A stretch of 35,806 bases of DNA. Origin: CAYUDP01 sp964443725 (lineage in GTDB: Bacteria > Patescibacteriota > Minisyncoccia > Phycocordibacterales > JAKFXT01). Both the position numbers and the translations under genes were made by a program. Shown here one piece after another: positions 9,455-18,400 of this stretch (positions are counted from its first letter, which is position 1; each line of letters opens with the position of its first letter). The notes beneath the pieces are model-generated. The model made no database searches and had not been told where the DNA came from. It saw nothing but the letters and a program-made list of their open reading frames with translations. The stretch is taken from assembly GCA_964443725.1 (NCBI GenBank), contig CAYUDP010000008.1, forward strand, positions 1 to 35,806, written 5' to 3'.

Positions 9455-11519
9455 AATTTTTAATATTTTAGACAAGTGTGATACCGGTATTTTTTTTGCA
9501 CGGGTGTTTATTTTTATTGCCATATTTTCATTTGGAATAAATAAGGCGACGGCGGCTTCTTTTACAGTTTCTCCAACGACAGGGACATTTACTGTGGGGT
9601 CTACATTTGATGTGTCGATATTACTCAATACTGATGGTAAGTCGGTGAATGCTCTTGATGTCGATTTGAAATTTCCGCCTGAGAAATTACAGCTGGTTTC
9701 CCCAAAAACAAATGTTTCAGTTATTTCTGTCTGGACAAGCCAGCCACAATTTAACAACCAAAATGGAAGCCTCCGTCTTCAAGGGGGAATACCTCATGGA
9801 GTGAATGTGAACAATGCTACAGTTGCAACTCTGACTTTCCGAGTCAAGGCAGTTGGTAATGCAATTATTAGATTTACCGATAATTCAAAAATTCTTTTGA
9901 ATGACGGTTTGGGTACAGACGCTTTCACAAATAGGCAAAATGCTGTCTTTTCTCTTACTTTGCCTCCACCGGCCGGTCCAGTCGTTGCTTCAGAAACACA
10001 CCCTGATCAGAGTATGTGGTATGCGAATCCTACTGTGATTTTAAATTGGGCAAGTGATGAAAAGGTTGATGGATATAGCTATGTGTTTGATGAGAACCCA
10101 GTAAACACTCCAGATGATTCAGTTGAATCAAAAGAAAATAGGGTTGTCTATAAAAATGTTACAGATGGAACCCATTATTTTCACATTAAAAGTCACAGAA
10201 GTGGATCGTGGGGGGGAACTACTAATTTTGCTGTAAATGTTGATACTGCTTCTCCAGCCTCTTTTCCCCTTGTGATATTGCCAAATTCAAGGACAAATGT
10301 CCGAGATCCTATAGTAAAGTTTGCTACAACCGACGCTCTTTCTGGTATAGACCATTATGAAATTAAGTTTGTAGATTTGAAGCCTAAGAAAAACCCAGAC
10401 GGTAGTGATCCTGGGCAGCCTTTCTTTATAGAGGCTGATAGTCCTTATATTTCTCCAGCCCTTGATGTTGGAGCTTACGATGTATTTGTCCGAGCTTATG
10501 ACAAAGCATCAAATTATTTTGAGATAAAAAAGAGGCTTACAATCACAGACAGCTTCTTGTCTTTATCGACTGAGGATGGTTTGACTATTGGAGATACATC
10601 AACTCCAATATCGTTGGTAATATTAATAATGATATTTATTTTGTTAGCGCTTTATCTGCTTGCGAGATACGCTAAAAATCGACATTACGAAATAGATAGA
10701 ATTAAGAAAAATAAGGATCTTCCTGCTTCTGTAAAAGAGCAATTAAATGAACTTCAGCAGTATAAGAGTAAATATGGGATGATTTCTATTCTCGCGATTG
10801 TAATTTTATCCTTTGGATTATTTATGTTTGGTGGAAAGGATACATATGCCGAATCATCTGCGGTAGAACTTGCTCCACCATATGTGAGTGTAATATCGGA
10901 AAATATAACCAATAACGAAATATTTTATATTGGTGGAAAGACAGAAGATAGAAATACTCAAGTTATTATTTACACTCAAAATATAGGCACCGGAGAAACC
11001 TACAACTATTCGGTCCAGTCTGACAATAAGGGGGAGTGGTTCTATAGAAGTAATGGCTTTTTAACCCCTGGAACTTATAGGATCTGGTCTCAGTCAAAGG
11101 TTGGAGATTTAGTAAGTCCGCCCTCTCCACAGATAACTATGAATGTCGGTCGTGCGGCCATATCCTTCGGAGTATCAAGGATAAGTTATGAGGCAATATA
11201 TCTAACGATCATAGGTGCCATGGTTTTCCTAATGCTGTTTATGGTTTTGTATATTATTTATCATCTTTACCATTCAAGGAGGAAACATAATGTGTTGATG
11301 AAGGAAGTTAGAGAGGCTGAAGAGTCTTTGAGGCGCGGTTTCGCGATTCTGAAAAGGGACATAGAAGTAGAGTTGGCCTCTCTTAAAAAGAGTGTGGGCA
11401 GACCCCTTACTGATGATGAAAAGAGTAGAGAGAAGGAACTTATGCGTGATCTAAAGAATATAGAGAAGAGGGTTGGTAAAGAGGTTTGGGATATAGAAAG
11501 AGTCGAAATGAAGTTTTAG
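9429..11519 (+). CDS. Multi-TM cohesin-domain surface protein
   Basis: 696 aa. N-terminal hydrophobic signal or anchor (about 20-41), then a cohesin domain (about 43-176) with the typical VGSTFDVSILL, NALDVDLKF and VATLTFRVKA strands. Ig-like/bacterial surface domains follow (about 195-380), then TM1 (391-413), a short charged loop, TM2 (451-470), a second outer beta domain (about 480-575), TM3 (587-612) and a charged helical, probably coiled-coil, inner tail (613-690). Known family role: cohesins bind dockerins; an FN3-dockerin protein is encoded two genes upstream. TM2 followed by TYAESS looks like an internal signal peptide, as if two secreted proteins had fused. The stop overlaps the RNase R stop on the other strand by two bases. 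No Shine-Dalgarno is visible; the start overlaps the previous gene by 26 nt. Confidence 0.85.
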   Translation: MERKKAICKIFNILDKCDTGIFFARVFIFIAIFSFGINKATAASFTVSPTTGTFTVGSTFDVSILLNTDGKSVNALDVDLKFPPEKLQLVSPKTNVSVISVWTSQPQFNNQNGSLRLQGGIPHGVNVNNATVATLTFRVKAVGNAIIRFTDNSKILLNDGLGTDAFTNRQNAVFSLTLPPPAGPVVASETHPDQSMWYANPTVILNWASDEKVDGYSYVFDENPVNTPDDSVESKENRVVYKNVTDGTHYFHIKSHRSGSWGGTTNFAVNVDTASPASFPLVILPNSRTNVRDPIVKFATTDALSGIDHYEIKFVDLKPKKNPDGSDPGQPFFIEADSPYISPALDVGAYDVFVRAYDKASNYFEIKKRLTITDSFLSLSTEDGLTIGDTSTPISLVILIMIFILLALYLLARYAKNRHYEIDRIKKNKDLPASVKEQLNELQQYKSKYGMISILAIVILSFGLFMFGGKDTYAESSAVELAPPYVSVISENITNNEIFYIGGKTEDRNTQVIIYTQNIGTGETYNYSVQSDNKGEWFYRSNGFLTPGTYRIWSQSKVGDLVSPPSPQITMNVGRAAISFGVSRISYEAIYLTIIGAMVFLMLFMVLYIIYHLYHSRRKHNVLMKEVREAEESLRRGFAILKRDIEVELASLKKSVGRPLTDDEKSREKELMRDLKNIEKRVGKEVWDIERVEMKF

Positions 11520-13611
11520 TTTGCAATAAGCTTACAGTCAAGAGTTTTTTTCTCGATGTCAAAGGCAGAAAATTTAAATTTTACATTGTCTCCTAGGCGT
11601 ATCCTTTTGCCAGTTTTTTCACCGACTATGCAATAGTTTTTTGCATCAACCTTATAATAGTCATCATTTAAGTCGCGGAGTTTGAGCAATCCTTCGGCTT
11701 TTGTTTCTTTTTCTTCTATGTAGACACCCCAGTCAGTTATTCCGGAAATTATTCCGGATAGAGGCTGGTTAATTTTATTACTCATGTACTCAACTTGCTT
11801 TAATTTTATTGATTCACGCTCAGCTTCAGCAGCCTTTATCTCTGATTCTGTATTTTGGCTTGCCATATTTTCATAAAAGGCAAATTCTTGCTGGGGTATT
11901 TTTTCTCCCAGAAGATGCTTTTGTAGTAATCTATGAACGAGTACATCTGGGTATCTTCTGATGGGGGAGGTGAAATGAGTGTAGTAGTCAAAAGAAAGGC
12001 CGAAATGCCCAATATTATTTGTGGAATATATTGCTTTTGCCATACTGCGTATGGTAGTTGTCTTTATTAATCCCTCTTCAGCTTCGCCTTCAATCTTTTT
12101 GAAGAGTGCGTTTAGATCATTTCCTGTTACGGACCCATCTTCAATTGGTAGACTGTAGCCGATGGCTTTTAAGAATATTGAAAGTTCTGCGATTCTATCT
12201 TTGTCTGGAGTATCATGTATGCGATATAGAAATAGCGGAGTACCCTTTTCTTCCTTTTTATATTTCTTGTTTACAAAAATTGCGACCTCTCGGTTGGCGA
12301 GAAGCATGAATTCTTCTACCAACTTATGTGCATCTAGTCTTACTTTTCTGAATACTCTTATTGGTCTACCCGCATCATCGAGTTCAAATTTAACCTCATC
12401 TTGTTCAAAGCTTATCGCCCCCTTTTCTTCTCGTTTTTTGTACAATTCTTTTGCTATTGAATTCAGTGTCTTTAATGTATCTCCAAAAGGTCCTTCTCCA
12501 GTTTCTATTACTGCCTGAGCTTCNNNNNNNNNNNNNNNNNNNNNNNNNNNNNNNNNNNNNNNNNNNNNNNNNNNNNNNNNNNNNNNNNNNNNNNNNNNNN
12601 NNNNNNNNNNNNNNNNNNNNNNNTCTTTAATGTATCTCCAAAAGGTCCTTCTCCAGTTTCTATTACTGCCTGAGCTTCTTCATAGGTAAATCTCTTATCT
12701 GAGTGGATTATCGTTTTTCCAAACCAGTTATTGTGCACATGTCCCATGTGGTCGACTTCAAAAACTGCAGAGAAAGTTAATTTATCCTCGTTTGGATTTA
12801 GTGAACACAGGTCATTTGAAAGAATTTCAGGCAACATTGGTATGGTTCTATCAACCAAATATACAGAGACTCCTCTCTTTTGAGCCTCTTTATCTAGCTC
12901 GCTTTTAGGTGTTAGGTAGTGTGATACATCAGCAATATGGATGCCGATTTCAAATAGGTTGTCGTTTATTTTTTTGAATGAAATGGCATCATCAAAATCT
13001 TTTGCATCTTTTGGGTCTATTGTACAAGTAAGGACTTTTCTGAAATCTCGTCTTTTTGGGATCTCTTGTTCCATATCGTTAAGGGCGCTATCTTTTATCT
13101 TTTTCGCCTCATTTTCAACTTGGTGTGGGAAAGTGCTCTTAAAACCTCTTTCAAGGGCAATTGAAGCCATTTCTGCGTCGTTATCACCCTTTTTGCCTAT
13201 TATTTCTATAAGTTTTCCGGTGGGTGCTTCGTTTGGGTTTTTCCAGTTCAAAAGTTCAAATAGTATCTTGTATCCCGGCTCGACGTCTGCATTTATAAGT
13301 ACAAAAGGTACATGTATTTTTCTGCTGTCAGCTATGCCAAAAGTGACCCCCGATTCTCTTATTGATGTTCCAACAAAACTGGTTTGTTTTCTTGCTATAA
13401 CTTCTACAACTGCACCGAGTTTTCTGCCATGGGCACTTTTCTTCCCCGTTAGTTTTACATTAACCTCATCTCCTGATAGTGCAATATATGTGTCTTCCGG
13501 AGCAATTTCTATATCCTCCTCAACATTTTCTTGCATTAAAAAGCCTATACCTTTTGAGTTTATGCTTATTCTGCCTCTTAGTAATTTTTCTGATTTATCT
13601 TTTTTCAACAT
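11516..13611 (-). CDS. rnr: Ribonuclease R, intact once a false gap is removed
   Basis: Processive 3'-5' exoribonuclease of the RNB family, degrading structured RNA in the cytoplasm. As given, it is split by 100 N (12524-12623) into two frames. The 55 nt on each side of the gap are identical, and removing 155 bases makes one frame of 647 codons (646 aa), so the gene is very probably intact. Residues 1-150 hold the cold-shock-like RNA-binding part. The RNB active site is DPKDAKDFDDA with D199, D205, D207 and D208. HFTSPIRRYPD is the conserved RNB C-terminal motif, and an S1 domain (SGIISGITDWGVYIEE) ends the protein. It is shorter than typical RNase R (700-800 aa), fitting a compact genome. 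Divergent from rpsP, convergent with the cohesin gene. Confidence 0.92.
12524..12623. other. Spurious assembly gap in rnr (55-nt overlap)
   Basis: 100 N flanked by the same 55-nt sequence at 12469-12523 and 12624-12678. Collapsing one copy and the N run keeps rnr in frame across the join. Confidence 0.9.
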
Positions 13612-13622
13612 ATTTTTCGAAT

Positions 13623-13670
13623 GTTATCAAGTTATCATGTTATTGGCTTTTTGGCTATTTTGCCAAAAAG
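13623..13670. promoter_or_regulatory. Octamer-spaced repeats and hairpin in the rnr/rpsP divergent region
   Basis: GTTATCA occurs at 13623-13629 and 13631-13637, with GTTATTG at 13639-13645, an 8-nt period. Right next to it a perfect 9-bp inverted repeat (CTTTTTGGC 13647-13655, GCCAAAAAG 13662-13670) has a 6-nt loop. It lies in the transcript leader or promoter of rnr and just upstream of the rpsP -35 box. Possible operator or leader structure; role inferred only. Confidence 0.45.
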
Positions 13671-13673
13671 CAT

Positions 13674-13702
13674 TTGACTAAAGGCCTTTATTTTGGTAAT
13701 TT
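13674..13702 (+). promoter_or_regulatory. rpsP promoter, probably leaderless
   Basis: TTGACT (13674-13679), 17-bp spacer, TAATTT (13697-13702) preceded by TGG as an extended -10. Only 7 nt separate the -10 from the rpsP ATG, so transcription should begin at or next to the start codon. Confidence 0.6.
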
Positions 13703-13709
13703 ATTCGTC

Positions 13710-13997
13710 ATGTTAAGAATTAGATTACAGAGAGTTGGAAGACGCCACGAACCTAGTTTTCGTGTGGTTTTGACTGAGTCTCAGAACTCAACAAAAAGTG
13801 GAAAGATAAAAGAGGTTCTAGGTTCTTATGATCCACGTTTTGATAACCCAGCAATAAAAGCTGATAGGGTGAAATATTGGATATCAGTCGGTGCTAAGCC
13901 AACTGATACAATGCACAACCTACTCATCACAGAGAAGGTAATTGACGGAGAGAAGCTTAACGTTAGAGCTAAGAAAAAGGAATCCAAGAAAAAATAA
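13710..13997 (+). CDS. rpsP: 30S ribosomal protein bS16
   Basis: 95 aa; component of the small ribosomal subunit, needed for 30S assembly. The MLRIRLQRVGRRHEPSFRVV start is the hallmark of bS16, followed by the GSYDPR and DRVKYWISVGAKPTDT motifs and a Lys-rich tail. The frame is open far upstream (to 13479), but only the ATG at 13710 gives the family N-terminus; the upstream part overlaps rnr on the other strand. No Shine-Dalgarno is present, and the promoter -10 ends 7 nt before the ATG, suggesting a leaderless message. A terminator follows at once, so the gene is transcribed alone rather than with khpA and trmD. Confidence 0.95.
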   Translation: MLRIRLQRVGRRHEPSFRVVLTESQNSTKSGKIKEVLGSYDPRFDNPAIKADRVKYWISVGAKPTDTMHNLLITEKVIDGEKLNVRAKKKESKKK

Positions 13998-14006
13998 TAT
14001 ACAAAC

Positions 14007-14040
14007 AAAACCGCCACAAAAATCTAGTGGCGGTTTTGTT
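14007..14040 (+). terminator. Intrinsic terminator after rpsP
   Basis: Perfect 11-bp stem (14007-14017 with 14027-14037), 9-nt loop, T-rich end. The A-run on the 5' side pairs with the T-run. Confidence 0.85.
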
Positions 14041-14051
14041 TTGGGTGGGCG

Positions 14052-14080
14052 TTGACCTTTTTGTGGTTTTGTTCTACTCT
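14052..14080 (+). promoter_or_regulatory. Probable khpA promoter
   Basis: TTGACC (14052-14057), 17-bp spacer, TACTCT (14075-14080). It lies just after the rpsP terminator and leaves a leader of about 55 nt. Confidence 0.4.
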
Positions 14081-14141
14081 TTAACCATTGAAGGGCATAG
14101 GTCATGCCTATTTAGAAGAATTAGAAAAGTAAGTAAGAATT

Positions 14142-14459
14142 ATGTCAGATCTAGATACAGCGTTCCTAGAGCATTTGGTAAAGTCACTTGTTGACAAACC
14201 AGAGGCTGTAAAGATAAATCGCACCGTTGATGAGATGGGAGTCCTCCTAACATTGGATGTTTCTCCTGAGGATATGGGTAAGGTTATTGGCCGATCAGGA
14301 AATACTGCGAAGGCAATCCGTACACTTCTTCGTGTAGTTGGAATGAAAAATAATGCCCGTGTAAATCTAAAGATTAATGAGCCAGCCGGAAGTCGTGGTA
14401 GTGCATCATCGGTTGCTTCGAGTGTTGATGATGTTATTGAGGAATTGAAAGGAGAATAA
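14142..14459 (+). CDS. khpA: KH-domain RNA-binding protein KhpA
   Basis: 105 aa. One KH domain with the signature GKVIGRSGNTAKAIRTLL (about residues 46-63), preceded by the typical LVKSLVDKPEAVKI start and followed by a Gly/Ser/Ala-rich segment and an acidic helix. KhpA binds RNA, usually as a partner of KhpB, and its gene normally sits between rpsP and rimM/trmD, as here. The tail of about 20 residues (SRGSASSVASSVDD) is longer than in most KhpA proteins of about 80 aa. It is separated from rpsP and trmD by terminator-like hairpins, so its expression is probably independent. Confidence 0.92.
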   Translation: MSDLDTAFLEHLVKSLVDKPEAVKINRTVDEMGVLLTLDVSPEDMGKVIGRSGNTAKAIRTLLRVVGMKNNARVNLKINEPAGSRGSASSVASSVDDVIEELKGE

Positions 14460-14482
14460 TTTCTTAAATAAAGACAAGTAGC

Positions 14483-14518
14483 AAAAACCGTGTTATATTA
14501 ATAACACGGTTTTTGTAT
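14483..14518 (+). terminator. Terminator-like hairpin between khpA and trmD
   Basis: Perfect 14-bp stem (14483-14496 with 14501-14514) and a 4-nt ATTA loop, ending in a T-run. It closes khpA, yet ends only 5 nt before the trmD ATG, where a ribosome site would be expected. Confidence 0.85.
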
Positions 14519-14519
14519 T

Positions 14520-15191
14520 ATGATAAATTTTCATTTCGTATCACTTTTCCCCGAGAGTTTCTCGTCCTATCTTGGAGAGTCAATAATCGCTCGGGCAATT
14601 AAAAACAAAATAATAGGGGTTAAATTTTATAACCCTAGGGATTTTGTTACTGGTAAATACAAAAAAGTCTGGCCTGACGGGAACGTTTCAGCACAGGCAG
14701 ATGATCGTCCATATGGAGGTGGTCCCGGGATGGTTTTAAGGGCAGAGCCTATAATAAAAGCCACAAAGAAGGCTATTGGTAGAAAAAATAAAGTAAAGGT
14801 AATAATTTTGTCCCCGAGTGGGAAACAGTTTACCAATACTGAAGCCGAAAAACTGAAGAAGTGCAAAGATATTGTTTTTATCTGTGGTAGGTACGAAGGT
14901 ATAGACGCCAGAGTTAAAAAGGTTTTGAGGGCGGATGAATATTCTGTTGGGCCATATGTTTTAACTGGTGGGGAATTGGGGGCTATGATAATGATGGACT
15001 CAATATCAAGAAGAATCTCTGGTGTTTTAAACAAATTAGATTCACTTGAAGAGAATAGGGTTTCGACATCTGAGGTTTATACTAGGCCTGAAATATTTGA
15101 AATCGGGGGCAAGAAATATAGTGTTCCCAAGGTGCTTTTGACAGGCAACCATCTAGAGATCGATAAATGGAAGAAAGGTAAGAATAAGTAG
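14520..15191 (+). CDS. trmD: tRNA (guanine37-N1)-methyltransferase
   Basis: 223 aa SPOUT-class enzyme making m1G37 in tRNAs, which prevents frameshifting. Seen: the MINFHFVSLFPESFSSYLGES N-terminus (aligned with the family, so the ATG at 14520 is right), ADDRPYGGGPGMVL, FICGRYEGIDARV, and the trefoil-knot SVGPYVLTGGELGAM cofactor loop. The C-terminal domain ends with TGNHLEIDKWKKGK. The start codon is directly behind a strong hairpin and no Shine-Dalgarno can fit, so translation initiation must be unusual or the hairpin must be opened. rimM, which normally lies between khpA and trmD, is absent, and rplS does not follow. Confidence 0.95.
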   Translation: MINFHFVSLFPESFSSYLGESIIARAIKNKIIGVKFYNPRDFVTGKYKKVWPDGNVSAQADDRPYGGGPGMVLRAEPIIKATKKAIGRKNKVKVIILSPSGKQFTNTEAEKLKKCKDIVFICGRYEGIDARVKKVLRADEYSVGPYVLTGGELGAMIMMDSISRRISGVLNKLDSLEENRVSTSEVYTRPEIFEIGGKKYSVPKVLLTGNHLEIDKWKKGKNK

Positions 15192-15201
15192 TGGTTTTGT
15201 G

Positions 15202-15210
15202 TTATCCACA
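15202..15210 (+). promoter_or_regulatory. Perfect DnaA-box match upstream of rpoB
   Basis: TTATCCACA, the consensus 9-mer, immediately precedes a TTGACA at 15211-15216 and lies 18 bp upstream of the likely -35 box of the rpoB promoter. It is a single site; it may be chance. Confidence 0.4.
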
Positions 15211-15227
15211 TTGACATAGAAACTCGA

Positions 15228-15255
15228 TTGACAGTATTGACAAAATAAGTATAAT
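15228..15255 (+). promoter_or_regulatory. Consensus promoter of the rpoB-rpoC-dnaG-rpoD operon
   Basis: TTGACA (15228-15233), 16-bp spacer, TATAAT (15250-15255), both perfect consensus. Two more TTGACA hexamers (15211, 15237) lie close by but at wrong spacing. The predicted start near 15262 leaves a leader of about 167 nt. Confidence 0.8.
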
Positions 15256-15261
15256 CTGACC

Positions 15262-15428
15262 AACCTTTTCGATTGAGTCTTAGCTGCATAAAGGTGCCTT
15301 ATTACCAACCTCTTTTGCTTAAAACGTGCAAAAGAATTGAAACGAAATTGCCTTAATAGATCTTCTTCTAAAGGGTGGTTTTGTTTTTTGCCGTTTTAGT
15401 GGCAAATTTATAAATAATAGTTAGGCGC
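15262..15428 (+). promoter_or_regulatory. Long 5' leader of the rpoB operon
   Basis: No gene is seen here. Two small hairpins can form: CTTTTGC (15312-15318) with GCAAAAG (15328-15334), and TTTGCC (15387-15392) with GGCAAA (15401-15406). Neither matches a riboswitch that I recognise. Only a weak AGG precedes the rpoB ATG. Confidence 0.4.
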
Positions 15429-18400
15429 ATGCAGAATAAAAAATATTTTGGCCGATATAAGGCTCCTCTAACGACTTTGCCAAATTTGGTTGAGTCACAG
15501 GTCGCTTCTTTCAAATGGGTCGTTGAAGAGGGACTCAAAGAAGTATTCAAGGAGTTTTCTCCAATAAAAGACTACTCGGACAAAAAATTCACAATGGAGT
15601 TTGTGTCTTTTGAACTTGGTACTCCAAAGTATGATGAACACTATGCCAAGGCAAATAAACTATCTTTTGAAGCTCCGCTTAGGGCTATGGTTCGTCTTAC
15701 CAATAGAACTTTAGGCTCGAAGAAAGAGCAAGAGATATTCATGGCCGATTTCCCTATGATGACAGATCATGGGACTTTTGTAATAAATGGAGTGGAACGT
15801 GTCATTGTTCCCCAATTAGCCCGTTCTTTTGGTGTTCTATTTACCTCAGAAGAGGTTAAAGGTAAGCAATACTTTGGATCAAGAATAATACCTTCACGTG
15901 GTGCGTGGATAGAATTTGAATCTGATCCAGATGGTGCAATATACGTGCGCATAGATAGGAAGAGAAAGTTCCCTGTAACGTCTTTATTTAGGGTTTTGGG
16001 AGCTACAACCGATACAGATATTTTGGCCCTAGCAAAAGGTAACGATAATTTCAAGAAAGTTATTGAGATCACTCTTGCCAAAGATCCAGCTAAGACTGCA
16101 GATGATGCCAACATAGAGATATATAAGAGGATGAGAGATGGTGACCTTGCCACAGCTGACAATGCAAGAGAGTTTGTGTCATCTATATTTGATGAAGAAA
16201 GATATGATTTGTCTAAAGTTGGTAGGTTTCGATTTAATAAAAGATTTGGTTTGCCAACGGATGATAAATCAATCCTTGAGAGGAGTATTTCTCTTAAAGA
16301 TTTGTCTATAATAATCAATCATGTCGTTGAGTTGAATAATACTCCAAACGCAATGCCGGATGATATAGACCATTTGGGAAGTCGCCGTGTTCGTTTTGTT
16401 GGTGAAATGTTGCAACAAAAGATGCGTGTTGGTATGGCAAGAATGAAGAGAAATATTCAAGACAGAATGTCTACAATCGATGCTGGGTCAACTCTTCCAA
16501 TACAATTCATAAACCCAAGACCCTTCCAGGCATCTATTAAAGAATTCTTTACCACAAACCAGCTTTCTCAGTTCATGCAACAAGAGAATGTGCTTTCTGA
16601 GCTTGAACACTTAAGAACTCTTTCCGCACTTGGTCCCGGAGGTCTTACAAGAGAGCGTGCTGGTTTCGAAGTGCGTGATGTACACCCATCGCACTATGGA
16701 AGACTTTGTCCTATACATACCCCAGAAGGATCAAACATTGGTCTTATTTTGCGCTTATCGACCTATGCAAGGCTAAATGATTTTGGAATGATTGAAACTC
16801 CTTATGCCAAGGTTGTTAATGGAAAAATCACAAAAGAAGTTGAGTACCTGAATGCACTTGAAGAGGAGAAATACAATATCGCTCACGCTGCCATTCCTTA
16901 TGATGAGAACGGCAATATAACAGTTGATATTGTGGAAGTTAGATCCCATGGTGAGCCAGAAACATGTAATAAAAAAGACGTTGATTATATAGATGTTGCA
17001 ACTAACCAAGCTTTCTCTGTAGCAACAGCGATGATACCGTTTTTGGATCACGATGATGCTAACCGCGCACTCATGGGATCAAATATGCAGAAGCAGGCTA
17101 CTCCATGTATTAGGCCTGAAGCACCTCTCGTTTCGACTGGAATAGAAGAAGATGCCGCTAAGGATACTGGGCGCGTCATAATTTCAAAAGAAGATGGTGT
17201 TGTAGTCGGTGTGGACGCCAAGGGTGTAATAGTAGAAGGAAAGAGCGGAAAAATATCGTACCCATTGGTAAATTTCGTTAGAACAAATGGTTTTACAGCA
17301 TTTCACCAAAGGCCAACAGTTAATCTAAATCAGAAAGTTAAAAGAGGTGATGTCTTGGCCGACACCTCAACATCAGTCAATGGACAGATGGCTCTTGGTC
17401 AAAATATTCTTGTTGCTTTTATGTCTTGGTCTGGTGCGAACTATGAAGACGCTATAATTCTTTCAAAGAGGCTTGTCAAAGAAGATAAGTTTACCTCTAT
17501 CCACATAGAAGAGTTTGAGTGTTCTGTCCGTGATACAAAACTTGGACCTGAGGTCACAACCCACGATATTCCAAATGTCTCTGAAGCTAAACTCAAGAAT
17601 TTAGACGAAGATGGAGTTGTTAGGATTGGAGCTGAAGTAAGACCCGGGGACATTCTTGTGGGAAAAATTACTCCAAAAGGAGAAACCCAACTAACTCCAG
17701 AAGAAAGACTTCTAAGGTCAATTTTCGGTGACAAGGCTCGAGATGTGAAAGATACGTCTCTTAGAATGGAAAATGGAAAGCGTGGCCGTGTCATAGGAGT
17801 AAAAGTTTTCTCAAGAGAAAGGGGAGATGTGCTCGAATCTGGAATAATAAAGAAGATATACATTGAAGTTGCACAACTGCGTCCAATCTCGGTTGGCGAT
17901 AAGCTTGCTGGTCGCCATGGAAACAAGGGAGTTATTTCTCGCGTATTGCCAGTCGAAGATATGCCATACATGGAAGATGGTACACCAATCGACATCATTC
18001 TTACTCCTCTTGGAGTTCCATCACGCATGAACTTGGGTCAGATTTTGGAAATGCATCTTGGACTAGCTGCAAACACTCTAAACTATCAAGCAGTCGTTCC
18101 TCCATTTGCTGGAGCAACTGACGTTGAAGTTAAAGAAGAGCTAAAGAAAGCAGGGTTCCCTGAAAATGGAAAAATACCGCTATTTGATGGAAGAACTGGA
18201 GAAAAATTCGACCAAAATATTGCAGTTGGATATATGTACATATTAAAACTTCATCATATGGTTGAAGACAAGATTCACATGCGCTCAATAGGACCGTACT
18301 CTCTAATTACTCAACAGCCTCTTGGTGGTAAAGCTCAATCTGGAGGACAACGTTTTGGTGAAATGGAAGTGTGGGCGCTACTCGGTTATGGGGCTTCGTA

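Noticed and set aside
11516..11519. Overlapping stop codons of rnr and the cohesin gene as a regulatory device
   Set aside because: Two-base convergent overlap is common in compact genomes; nothing else at the site suggests regulation.
12941..13681. Long plus-strand frame opposite rnr
   Set aside because: Shadow of rnr: the minus strand has RNB catalytic motifs, and the plus frame is Ser/Phe/Leu-rich without motifs.
13479..13709. N-terminal extension of rpsP
   Set aside because: It overlaps rnr on the other strand, and the bS16 family N-terminus begins at 13710.
15192..15428. tRNA or riboswitch in the rpoB leader
   Set aside because: No cloverleaf or known riboswitch core could be traced by eye; only two short hairpins.
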